Position numbers and translations under genes: made by a program
In this document: positions 56,290-64,000 of the stretch, piece by piece
Position numbering within the stretch: the stretch's first letter is position 1
Layout: every line of letters begins with the position of its first letter
NCBI GenBank assembly: GCA_007988745.1
Contig: BJUT01000017.1
Coordinates: forward strand, 1 to 64,000
Direction: 5' to 3'
From: Pseudoalteromonas atlantica
GTDB lineage: Bacteria > Pseudomonadota > Gammaproteobacteria > Enterobacterales > Alteromonadaceae
Length of the DNA stretch: 64,000 nucleotides
The notes under the pieces: model-generated
The model's database searches: none
What the model was told of the DNA's origin: nothing
What the model saw: only the letters and a program-made list of their open reading frames with translations

Positions 56290-57057
56290 TTATTTAAGTA
56301 GAGCGGCTAATTCATGTAAATCTTTCACAACGTGGTCTGGTTTTTTTACCAGTGGGTAAAGTGTTTTACCTGGGCGGGCGATAAAGGTTGTTTGTAACCC
56401 GGCTTCTTTAGCACCTGCTACATCCCAACCGTGCGCCGCTACCATCATTGCTTCATTTGCTTTTACATTTAATTTTGTTAACACCCACTTATAGGCACGT
56501 AAGTCTGGTTTATAAATTTTAATATCTTCAATGCTGTAACGCGCATCAAAGAACGACATTAATCCAGCGCTCTCAAACTGGGCTTTAACCCCTTTGTTTG
56601 AAGAATTTGTCAGACTTACTAACTTATAGCCCTGTGCTTTGAGTTTTGCCAGTCCTTCTTTCACATCTTTGTGAGGAGGTAGGGTTAAAAGCGGGGTGAC
56701 AATGGCTGTTTTTGCTTGTTCATTCGTAATAGCTATGTTGTTATTTTTGGCAACCATGCGCAGCGACGCAACGCCAATTTGACCAAAATCGTGGTAATTG
56801 CCACTTACGGTATCAACGAGTGAATGATGCAACATGGTCGAAAACCAAAGTGGTAATAAATCCTCACGCCCGCCAAGCGCTTTACCAATAGAGGTGCGCA
56901 TGGAGGTTAAATCTAACAAGGTTTCGTTTACATCAAAAATAAGTACTTTAGGTTTCGCTTGTGCCTGTGGCTCCTCAGCCATAGCGTAGCCAGAGGCAAG
57001 GCTAGTACCAACAAGAAGTGATAGGGTAAGGGTTTTTAACGATTTTAAGATAGACAT
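56290..57057 (-). CDS. Exported haloacid dehalogenase type II-like HAD hydrolase
   Basis: This 255-aa HAD-superfamily protein has a clear signal peptide (MSILKSLKTL.. to YAMA, residue 27). The HAD core is intact: nucleophile Asp42 in LIFDVNETLLDL, motif II Ser/Asn in VSLTNSSNKG, Lys in IKIYKPDLRAY, and AAHGWDVAGAKEAG. This is the L-2-haloacid dehalogenase pattern (family members replace halogen with hydroxyl). Export is unusual for the family, which is mostly cytoplasmic. The ATG overlaps the peroxiredoxin stop by one base. Confidence 0.85.
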   Translation of the reverse strand: MSILKSLKTLTLSLLVGTSLASGYAMAEEPQAQAKPKVLIFDVNETLLDLTSMRTSIGKALGGREDLLPLWFSTMLHHSLVDTVSGNYHDFGQIGVASLRMVAKNNNIAITNEQAKTAIVTPLLTLPPHKDVKEGLAKLKAQGYKLVSLTNSSNKGVKAQFESAGLMSFFDARYSIEDIKIYKPDLRAYKWVLTKLNVKANEAMMVAAHGWDVAGAKEAGLQTTFIARPGKTLYPLVKKPDHVVKDLHELAALLK

Positions 57058-57707
57058 TAGTGTTGCTCCGATTCAAGGGCTGCCAATACATCAGTAGGCT
57101 CTGCGCGTAGGGTATAGTCTTCGTTTAAAAAGGCATACGTAATTATGCCTTTTTGGTTAATTACATAGGTTGCTGGTAAAGGTAATGTATAACTTTTATT
57201 ACCGTAGTACTTTTCAAAATCAATACCAAACTGGCTATAAAGCGCCACAATACGCTCGTCTAAAGTAAACAGTAAACCAAATTGCTCTGCTACCTTGTTA
57301 TTAATATCTGAAAGCACATCGAATTCAAGGGCATTCTTTTGTGCGCTAGATAACGTCTCGTCGGGTAATTGTGGTGATATCGCAACTAACTGCGCATTGT
57401 GCGTTTTAAATTCGGGTAAGTGATCGTTAAGTGCTTTTAGCTCTAAATTACAATATGGACACCAGTTACCACGGTAAAAGCTAATTATTACCGGGCCATT
57501 ATTTAATAAATCAGCGAGCTCAACTTGCTCAGCGCTATGATTGTTTAAGCTGAAATTGCTTACTTTAGCGCCTACCTGTAGCGCATTATCTTTTATATGC
57601 TGAGCAATGAGCTCTTCATTTGTCTGCGCCATAAGGGCTAATACATCGCCAGGTAGCTTCGCTTCTTTTTGCACGTTATAGGCATCAATCTGTGCTTTTA
57701 AACTCAT
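57057..57707 (-). CDS. Peroxiredoxin-like (AhpC/TSA) protein
   Basis: This 216-aa thioredoxin-fold antioxidant protein has no signal peptide and carries FYRGNWCPYCNLELKAL with Cys83-x2-Cys86. The pattern is of the peroxiredoxin-like group found in proteobacteria and reduces peroxides or disulfides. It is the first gene of a two-gene operon with the dehalogenase-like protein, divergent from a LysR regulator 120 bases away, which probably controls it. Confidence 0.85.
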   Translation of the reverse strand: MSLKAQIDAYNVQKEAKLPGDVLALMAQTNEELIAQHIKDNALQVGAKVSNFSLNNHSAEQVELADLLNNGPVIISFYRGNWCPYCNLELKALNDHLPEFKTHNAQLVAISPQLPDETLSSAQKNALEFDVLSDINNKVAEQFGLLFTLDERIVALYSQFGIDFEKYYGNKSYTLPLPATYVINQKGIITYAFLNEDYTLRAEPTDVLAALESEQH

Positions 57708-57827
57708 TATTAAATCTCGAATATAACTGTATGGCGATTATGGGTGTTTTAGTTATTTAAATATATATTGCAAAACTGAAAGCTTCATTCGAAAATATTA
57801 AATACTAAAAACTGCCTAGCCAAATGT

Positions 57828-58715
57828 ATGTATAATTTAAGTGACCTAGAAACATTTATTGCCGTCGTAGAAAATAAAGGGGTGCTTGCAGCTGCGCGTG
57901 AGCAACGTTTGTCGCCGGCAACAGTAAGCCACAGGCTAAGCAAGCTCGAGCGCGAGCTTTCAACCGTGTTAGTGTTTAGAGACAGTAGACGAGTAAGGTT
58001 ATCGCCCGCCGGTGAGCTATTTTATCATCGCGTAGGGGCTATTATAGAAGCCTTGCACGATGCAGAGCACAGCATTGGCGCACGAAGCTCTTCGGTGAGC
58101 GGGTTATTACGTGTGACTATGCCACCGTGGGTGTTTTCAAAGTATGTTATGCCTAAGTTGACCGAGTTTGAAACCCAATACCCGCAACTAAAGCTCGACT
58201 TTTTAATTACTGATCATTTTGTCAATGTGGTCGATGATGCACAAGATGTGGCAATTAGAGTAGGGCAATTAACCGATTCTGGCCTGCTCTCTCGTAAAAT
58301 TGTCAACAACTCCCGTATTTTATGTGCAGCGCCAAGTTATATAAAAAAGCATGGTATGCCTTGTACACTAAGCGAACTGAGCACGCACTATTGGGTGTGT
58401 TTACCCTGGCAAAGGCAGTTAAAACTGTATGATGAAAATAATAAAATACATACCTTTAATGCCAAAACGCGCTTTACTATTTCTAATTCCGATAACATGA
58501 CGCAAGCAGCGCTTGCCGGACATGGCATAGCAATTAAATCTAAAATAGCAATTAACGATGAGCTAAGTGCCGGAAACTTAGTAGAGGTGATGCCCAATGT
58601 AATGGCCCAAAGCGACGCGCCGGTGTGGTTTTTACGGCCTCAAAATAGCTTAACAACCCGTAAAACCGAGGTGTTTTATGAGTTTATGAAGTCTTTATTT
58701 GCCAGCTATGAATAA
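57828..58715 (+). CDS. LysR-type transcriptional regulator
   Basis: This 295-aa regulator has an N-terminal HTH (LETFIAVVENKGVLAAAREQRLSPATVSHRLSKLERE) and a C-terminal effector domain beginning near GLLRVTMPPWVFSKYV. It is divergent from the peroxiredoxin operon and is the obvious candidate controller. The last 21 bases overlap the convergent DUF2937 gene. The inducer is unknown. Confidence 0.92.
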   Translation: MYNLSDLETFIAVVENKGVLAAAREQRLSPATVSHRLSKLERELSTVLVFRDSRRVRLSPAGELFYHRVGAIIEALHDAEHSIGARSSSVSGLLRVTMPPWVFSKYVMPKLTEFETQYPQLKLDFLITDHFVNVVDDAQDVAIRVGQLTDSGLLSRKIVNNSRILCAAPSYIKKHGMPCTLSELSTHYWVCLPWQRQLKLYDENNKIHTFNAKTRFTISNSDNMTQAALAGHGIAIKSKIAINDELSAGNLVEVMPNVMAQSDAPVWFLRPQNSLTTRKTEVFYEFMKSLFASYE

Positions 58716-59210
58716 GCGGTAATACCCGCGCTTAATAATGAATAAGGTTACAAAGCCAATAAACTCAGCAAAAATAGCAATAATAATGGCGCTGACAAGC
58801 GCTGCTATTATGGAGTCTTTTTTTAACACTATTTGCCCTTCAAAGCGTTGCCATACTTGCTTTTTAATGGTGAGAAAGTCGCTGGTTAAAGTAAATAAAT
58901 AGGGCGATTGGTTAAAGTTATTAACTGCCACTTGTAAAGAGTGCTGGCGATTATTGAGGTTTTTAATATGGGTAGCCCCCTTACCCACAATATCATCACC
59001 AATATTTTCATAGTGGGCAATTAACTTGTTTAAATCGTTGTTAAAGTAGTTTTGAGCATCTTTTTTAAAAGGGGCTAATGCGTTATTCGCTTCAATTAAA
59101 TGTGCATCTAAAGCGTGCCCAAAGTCGCTTACAAAGGCCGGTATTTGTACCCCTAATAGTAAACCTGCTGCAAAAAAGCTGAGCCTTATGTAATCTAATA
59201 ATTTACTCAT
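58695..59210 (-). CDS. DUF2937 family membrane protein
   Basis: This 171-aa protein has an N-terminal TM (SFFAAGLLLGVQIPAF) and a C-terminal TM (AALVSAIIIAIFAEFIGFVTLF) with a helical loop in between, as in the DUF2937 family of unknown function. It converges with and overlaps the LysR gene by 21 bases. Confidence 0.8.
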   Translation of the reverse strand: MSKLLDYIRLSFFAAGLLLGVQIPAFVSDFGHALDAHLIEANNALAPFKKDAQNYFNNDLNKLIAHYENIGDDIVGKGATHIKNLNNRQHSLQVAVNNFNQSPYLFTLTSDFLTIKKQVWQRFEGQIVLKKDSIIAALVSAIIIAIFAEFIGFVTLFIIKRGYYRLFIAGK

Positions 59211-59320
59211 TTGATCTCCTGTTTACTCAAAACCCACCTAAACAACGCTAAATTAACATTTGCGCTTGTTTTTATGCCAAAAACTCGTAATCTATCGGTA
59301 ATAAAAATAACAATAGGCCT

Positions 59321-59905
59321 ATGTTAAGGATGACTACCAAAGTAAATATGACATCAACGTTTGTTGATATCACTAAGCAGTTAAAACGCTTTGTGTCGCG
59401 TATTGTACAGCCCGATGACGTAGAAGACATTGTGCAAGAAACCTTTATTAAAAGCTACGAAGCTGATTTAAAACAAGATATTCAGTTTAGACGCAGTTAC
59501 ATGCTTAAAACTGCAAAGCACTTAGCGCTTAATCATATAGCCAAGTGGGATAACAAGTTTAATGACTCGTTAGAGCACGACGCAGAATTACCCCCGATGC
59601 TTAAATCCTCACAACTTGAGGATGAGTACACCTCAAAAGAGCGTTTTTTACTTTTTTGCAGAGCAACGGATCAACTAAATTCTTCTATCCGTAAATGTTT
59701 TATATTTAAAAAAGTGTACGGTATGAGCCAAAAAGAAATCGCCCAGCACATGCAATTAAGTGAAAGCACAGTAGAAAAACACATTGCCAAAGGTTTATTA
59801 CAAACCATGTTATACATGAAAGAACATGAACAAAATCATAACCAATCTGCGGCACATAATTCTGCTTGTAATTCGGCTCTATCAATTGAGAGGGCAGCAA
59901 AATGA
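59321..59905 (+). CDS. FecI-type ECF sigma factor
   Basis: This 194-aa extracytoplasmic-function sigma factor has sigma region 2 (VEDIVQETFIKSYE.., SYMLKTAKHLALNHI) and region 4 HTH (YGMSQKEIAQHMQLSESTVEKHI). It is the first gene of a sigma/anti-sigma/receptor trio. The ATG at 59321 has AGG at about six bases. The stop overlaps the FecR-like gene (ATGA). It should drive the receptor gene when signalled from the outer membrane. Confidence 0.9.
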   Translation: MLRMTTKVNMTSTFVDITKQLKRFVSRIVQPDDVEDIVQETFIKSYEADLKQDIQFRRSYMLKTAKHLALNHIAKWDNKFNDSLEHDAELPPMLKSSQLEDEYTSKERFLLFCRATDQLNSSIRKCFIFKKVYGMSQKEIAQHMQLSESTVEKHIAKGLLQTMLYMKEHEQNHNQSAAHNSACNSALSIERAAK

Positions 59906-60981
59906 GTAATGTTCATCAATTTACATCAAAAGATTTAATTTTAGAAAAAGCCTGCCAATGGATCAGCGCAATTGATAGGGGCTTAAGCGAAATTGAAAAA
60001 GAGCAATTTAAGCTTTGGATGATGCAAAGCACCGCCCATCAAGATGCCGTCTACGAACTTGCGCAGCTATGGGATGAATTGTCCGTATTAAACGAGTTAA
60101 GCAGTTTATTTCCGCATAGAAGTGTAAAACAGCCCCAGAAAAAAAGATGGGCGTTTTCTAGTGCGATTGCCGCGAGCTTATTTGCAGCATTAATGGTGTG
60201 TAGTTACTTATTAATTAACCTTGAAAACGGCTACAACGAAGAGCTGGCTAAAATAAATTACACCAAAATATATACAACGAAGGTGGGCGAACAAGCCACG
60301 TATGTTTTACCCGACGGCACCATAGTGCAATTAAACACGAATAGCCTATTAGAGGTAGCTTATAGCAAAGGGCGTCGTCAGTTATTACTGAGCAAGGGTG
60401 AAGGGCGTTTTAATGTAGCAAAAGATGCATCGCGCCCATTTAGTGTGATGGCTGGCGATAAGAGCTTTACGGCACTTGGTACTGTATTTAATGTACAACG
60501 CAATACCTCTTCTGATTTAGAGCTGGTTGTAACCGAAGGTAAAGTGATGATCACCGACCCAAGTGTTGCTGTAAGTGCCAACGATTTTAAAGACTACCAA
60601 CTGGCTGATAATAACGCTAAAAAAGTACGTAAAATCAATGCCAATATTGTTATCTCTGGTGAAAAAGCAATTATAGAGCAAAGTATTACTAAACCTATCA
60701 CGCAGCTTTCTATGGATGACGTACAGCGTGATTTAGCGTGGCAAAATGGCATGTTAATTTTTAATGGTGAGCATTTAAGCGATGCATTAAATGAAGTGAG
60801 CCGTTACACCTCTACGCGTTTTGAGCTTTCAAGCGATGAGCTTGCCAATATAAAAGTGGCGGGTGTTTTTAAAGCTGGCGATGTTGAGGGGCTACTTGAG
60901 AGTTTACAGACTAACTTTGCAATTGAGCATGAGCGTTTAGGTGAACATATGGTGAGCCTAACACAGCAAACTAAATCATAA
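59902..60981 (+). CDS. FecR-type anti-sigma/signal transducer
   Basis: This 359-aa inner-membrane protein has an N-terminal DUF4880-type cytosolic region (CQWISAIDRGLSEIEKEQFKLW), one TM at about 83-105, a periplasmic FecR domain with KVGEQATYVLPDGTIVQLNTNS and FSVMAGDKSFTALGTVFNVQ, and a C-terminal DUF4974-like end. It passes the signal from the receptor STN domain to the FecI-like factor. Confidence 0.9.
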   Translation: MSNVHQFTSKDLILEKACQWISAIDRGLSEIEKEQFKLWMMQSTAHQDAVYELAQLWDELSVLNELSSLFPHRSVKQPQKKRWAFSSAIAASLFAALMVCSYLLINLENGYNEELAKINYTKIYTTKVGEQATYVLPDGTIVQLNTNSLLEVAYSKGRRQLLLSKGEGRFNVAKDASRPFSVMAGDKSFTALGTVFNVQRNTSSDLELVVTEGKVMITDPSVAVSANDFKDYQLADNNAKKVRKINANIVISGEKAIIEQSITKPITQLSMDDVQRDLAWQNGMLIFNGEHLSDALNEVSRYTSTRFELSSDELANIKVAGVFKAGDVEGLLESLQTNFAIEHERLGEHMVSLTQQTKS

Positions 60982-60989
60982 GAAATGTT

Positions 60990-63900
60990 ATGCATATCAA
61001 ACAAATGTTAGGTGAAGTTGCATCTTTAAATGTTATTAGTAAAAAAAAGTTTAAAAAAAAGATAAAAAACTATAGAGGAATTTTGTTTGTCAGCTGTTTA
61101 TATAAATTGCGCAGTAACCAAACGCATTTATTTAGTGGTTTAAGTGTACTTGCTCCGGCTATTTTTAGCTTGAGTGTGCAAGGGGCAACACAGACCACTG
61201 GGCAAATGGTGCAATTTGATATACAAGCGCAGCGAGCAGACAAAGCCTTAATAGAATTTGCTAAACAAACAGAGCAAACCGTGGTGTTTTCTTATGAGTT
61301 GGCAAAAAATTACCAAGCAAATTCGGTTTATGGTTTTTATACCCAATTAGATGCACTGCAAGCATTATTAAGTGGGACTGAGCTCGATGCGGTTGTTGAT
61401 CAAAATGGTTTACTGAGTATAAAACTCAAACAAATCAATAGGAAAGATAACAACATGATGAAGCTTTCAGGGGTTAGTGCAGCTGTATTACCAGCATTGC
61501 TTGCAGCAAATTCACACGGTGTGAATGCAGCAGAGGATGTTGCACAAGAGAAAATAGAAAAAATTGCTATTGTAGGTAGCCGCGTAGCAGGGCGCTCAGT
61601 AGAAGATTTACCCGTACCCGTTGATATTTTAAGTGCTGAAGCACTTGAAAACACAGGCCAAACCGAAGTTGGCCGTATGTTGCAATCTATTGCACCTTCA
61701 TTTAACTTTTCAAGCTCGTCAATCAGTGACGGCACTGATGCCTTACGACCTGCAACACTGCGTGGTTTAGGGCCTGACCAAACACTTGTGCTTATTAATG
61801 GTAAGCGCCGCCACCAGGCAAGTATTATTCATATCAATACCTCAGTAGGGCGTGGTACCGCAGGTACCGATATGAATGCTATTCCAGCCTCAGCTATTAA
61901 ACGTATAGAAGTTTTACGAGACGGCGCAGCAGCGCAATACGGCTCAGATGCAATTGCCGGTGTAATTAATATTGTACTAAAAGATGGCAGCGAAGGCGGC
62001 AAAGCAGCGGTTAATTACGGCCAATACTCAGAGGGTGATGGCGAAACAGTAAACGTTGATTTTAATAAAGGGTTTGCCCTAGGTGATAGCGGCTACTTAA
62101 ATGCAACACTTAATTACCGCGACCGCTCGCCTACTAACCGCGCAGGTTTGCACGGCTCGTGTCAGTTTTATGGCTGTACAGAGCTTAGCGACGGTACTTT
62201 ACTGGCAGGCGATCCGCGTGAATTGACCGCCGACAGAGACACTTTTCGTATTGGCGATGCCGACTCTCAGCAATTTGGCTTAACCGTTAATACAGGGTAT
62301 GAGTTAGGTGATGGTGAGCTGTATGGCTTTATTACTTATTCAACGCGCGATAACGAATCAGCCGCGTTTTTCCGTCATAATGCAAATGCGGGCGGTAACC
62401 CTGTTTTACAAGACAACGACGCAACTATCCCATTAGGCTTTTTACCTAAAATCAATACCACAATTGATGATATTTCTTACAACTTTGGTTACAAAACCGA
62501 CTTTGATAACGATGCAAGTTTAGATGTATCGTACACCTACGGTGAAAACAGCATTGATTACACAACAAGTGACACAATCAATGCCTCGTACGCTAACTTT
62601 TTACGTTACGAGCAAGGTTTAAGTGCCGCAGATATTCGCAGTACTATTCCACGTGAAGCCTATGCCTATGGCATGGAGTTATCACTGCAAACCATTAATA
62701 TAGATTTTACACAAAACTTTGATGACTACTCATTGGCTATGGGTGCAGAAATTCGTACCGATGAATACCGTATTTTAGAGGGAAGCGAATATGCTTATCG
62801 TGATTACGACACCCTTGATGGGGTAAGTATTTATAGTGGTTTAAGTGGCGGTGTAGGCTCTGAAGATGCCTCTGGCGGCACGCAAGGTTTTGGTGGTTCT
62901 TCGCCGGCATCATCGGTTGATGAGTCACGCGATGTAATTTCGTTTTACCTTGATGCAGAAACCTACCTAATTGAAGATGTCATTTTATCAGGCGCACTGC
63001 GTTACGATAATTACAAAGGTTTTGGCGACACGGTAAACTTTAAGCTTGCGGGTAACTGGGCAATTACTGATGATGTGTCACTGCGTGGTGCATTAAGCTC
63101 AGGCTTTAGAGCGCCATCAATGCAGCAATTGTATTTTAACAATATCAGCACACAATTTGTTGTGGCTGAAGACGGCTCATTAGTTGCTGAAGAAGTAGGT
63201 ACATTCAGAAACGATTCAACCCTTGCGCAAAGTTTAGGTATTCCAAAGCTTAAAGAAGAAAAATCGCAAAACCGCAGCTTAGGTATTGTCTACAACGTAA
63301 CGGATAACATTAATGTTACTGTGGATTACTACTCAATTGATATTGACGACCGCATAGTAATTAGTAATCGTTTAGGCAAAGGGCTTTCTTCAAGCCTAGA
63401 TGCTGCATTAATCAGCTCAGGCGCAGGTGCAGGGCAGTTTTTCTTAAATGGTGCAGATACCGAAACTTCGGGTATTGATTTTGTAGCTACTTGGAATACC
63501 GAGGGGTTAGGTGGCACGCTTGATTTTACTTTAGCAGCTAACTTTACTGAAACTGAGGTGGTATCGTTATTTACGCCATCGGGCTCAGGGCTTGAAACCG
63601 TACCGGTTGAAGATGTTTTCTCTGATCAAGAAATTTCAATTATTGAAGAGTGGCAACCAGAAGATCGCATCAACTTAAGTGCGCTTTACCAGCGTGGTGA
63701 TTGGACTGTAAACCTTTCACTCAACCGCTTTGGTGAATACACAGTAGAAGATGGCGGACGCCAAACCTACGGTGCAGAAATTTTAACTGACGTTAAAGTT
63801 AATTACTTCGTGACTGAAGATTTATCTGTAAATATTGGTGCAAATAACTTATTTGACGTGTACCCAGATAAAAACACCATTGGTAACTCACGCTCGGGCA

Positions 63901-64000
63901 CAATTGTAGATTCAAATGGCAATACGATTGTAAGCAGCGATGGGGTATTTGAATACTCTCGCCGTTCAGCGCCATTTGGCTTTAATGGTGCTTATTACTA
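60990..64000 (+). CDS. STN-domain TonB-dependent transducer/receptor (3' end beyond window)
   Basis: The frame opens with ATG at 60990 and stays open to the window edge (1003 codons plus two bases), so the last residues are missing. In order: a long basic N-terminus and signal sequence (cleavage about after SVQGA, residue 66), an STN/secretin-like domain (about 74-148, FDIQAQRADKALIEFAKQ), then at residue 156 an internal MMKLSGVSAAVLPALLAA...VNAAED that reads like a complete second signal peptide, a TonB-box-like EKIEKIAIVGSR, and a plug (TLRGLGPDQTLVLINGKR, VLRDGAAAQYGSDAIAGVINIVL). The barrel follows. Directly downstream of FecI/FecR, this is the signal receptor. An AGGA lies 11 bases before the internal ATG at 61455, so a second start producing the receptor without STN is possible. 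Confidence 0.9.
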   Translation, partial: MHIKQMLGEVASLNVISKKKFKKKIKNYRGILFVSCLYKLRSNQTHLFSGLSVLAPAIFSLSVQGATQTTGQMVQFDIQAQRADKALIEFAKQTEQTVVFSYELAKNYQANSVYGFYTQLDALQALLSGTELDAVVDQNGLLSIKLKQINRKDNNMMKLSGVSAAVLPALLAANSHGVNAAEDVAQEKIEKIAIVGSRVAGRSVEDLPVPVDILSAEALENTGQTEVGRMLQSIAPSFNFSSSSISDGTDALRPATLRGLGPDQTLVLINGKRRHQASIIHINTSVGRGTAGTDMNAIPASAIKRIEVLRDGAAAQYGSDAIAGVINIVLKDGSEGGKAAVNYGQYSEGDGETVNVDFNKGFALGDSGYLNATLNYRDRSPTNRAGLHGSCQFYGCTELSDGTLLAGDPRELTADRDTFRIGDADSQQFGLTVNTGYELGDGELYGFITYSTRDNESAAFFRHNANAGGNPVLQDNDATIPLGFLPKINTTIDDISYNFGYKTDFDNDASLDVSYTYGENSIDYTTSDTINASYANFLRYEQGLSAADIRSTIPREAYAYGMELSLQTINIDFTQNFDDYSLAMGAEIRTDEYRILEGSEYAYRDYDTLDGVSIYSGLSGGVGSEDASGGTQGFGGSSPASSVDESRDVISFYLDAETYLIEDVILSGALRYDNYKGFGDTVNFKLAGNWAITDDVSLRGALSSGFRAPSMQQLYFNNISTQFVVAEDGSLVAEEVGTFRNDSTLAQSLGIPKLKEEKSQNRSLGIVYNVTDNINVTVDYYSIDIDDRIVISNRLGKGLSSSLDAALISSGAGAGQFFLNGADTETSGIDFVATWNTEGLGGTLDFTLAANFTETEVVSLFTPSGSGLETVPVEDVFSDQEISIIEEWQPEDRINLSALYQRGDWTVNLSLNRFGEYTVEDGGRQTYGAEILTDVKVNYFVTEDLSVNIGANNLFDVYPDKNTIGNSRSGTIVDSNGNTIVSSDGVFEYSRRSAPFGFNGAYY

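Noticed and set aside
60990..64000. A frameshift or pseudogene explaining the internal signal peptide of the last receptor
   Set aside because: I followed the frame from 60990 to 64000: it is continuous, without a stop. The internal segment is in frame (465 bases, 155 codons), so a fusion or dual start is the better reading.
1..64000. CRISPR array, prophage, integron or defence island
   Set aside because: No regularly spaced repeats, integrase, phage structural genes or known defence genes were seen. recBCD is the only nuclease machine and is a housekeeping locus.

Overview
The window looks like a chromosomal segment of a marine gammaproteobacterium of the Alteromonadales, most likely Pseudoalteromonas. 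This is inferred from AT-rich DNA, several TonB-dependent receptors, the recC-recB-recD order without ptrA, and the fnr/cco cluster. No prophage, CRISPR array, rRNA or complete insertion sequence was seen. There is one tRNA (Ser-GGA) and two short non-coding elements with terminal inverted repeats that look like MITEs.

Layout. 1-1.5 kb: nadA and tRNA-Ser. 1.6-12.4 kb: a tricarboxylate-uptake locus. A leftward sensor operon (response regulator tctD, histidine kinase tctE, and a periplasmic binding protein) diverges from an OprD-type porin, a small 60-aa gene, a PrpF-family isomerase, tctC, a fused tctA-tctB and a tandem-domain universal stress protein. Three promoters in this locus carry the same tandem 11-bp repeat (TGACAG core), each followed at the same distance by a -10-like hexamer. 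I read these as TctD operators, so the locus appears to be one regulon covering outer-membrane entry, periplasmic binding, inner-membrane transport and isomerisation.

12.4-20 kb: an alpha/beta hydrolase, a DUF2750 protein, a MITE-like element, an old-yellow-enzyme reductase, then a TonB receptor followed by an alkaline-phosphatase-superfamily enzyme and a PhoD-like phosphatase, possibly for organic-phosphate scavenging. 20-29 kb: recC-recB-recD. 28.9-32.7 kb: AT-rich spacers around a lone lipoprotein gene, then a secreted lipase-like hydrolase and a membrane-anchored partner of unknown function.

32.7-43 kb: ttcA, uspE, fnr and the complete cbb3 oxidase system (ccoNOQP, ccoH, ccoI, ccoS and a TauE/SafE-like membrane protein), with FNR-type sites in front of uspE and ccoN. 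This is a microaerobic respiration island. 43-53 kb: a lipoprotein, a large TonB receptor after a 0.9-kb spacer, an unrecognised two-TM protein with a TTG start, a BamE/SmpA-like lipoprotein, csiV and mfd. 53-59 kb: the agmatine-to-putrescine genes aguA-aguB, a PilZ-type protein, a second MITE-like element, an exported haloacid-dehalogenase-like protein with a peroxiredoxin and a divergent LysR regulator, and a DUF2937 protein. 59.3-64 kb: a FecI-type sigma factor, a FecR-type anti-sigma factor and an STN-domain TonB receptor, which form a surface-signalling trio. The receptor runs off the right edge and contains what looks like a second, internal signal peptide.

The most notable candidates for something undescribed are the TctD regulon with its small leader gene, the receptor with the internal signal sequence, and the lipase/partner pair.
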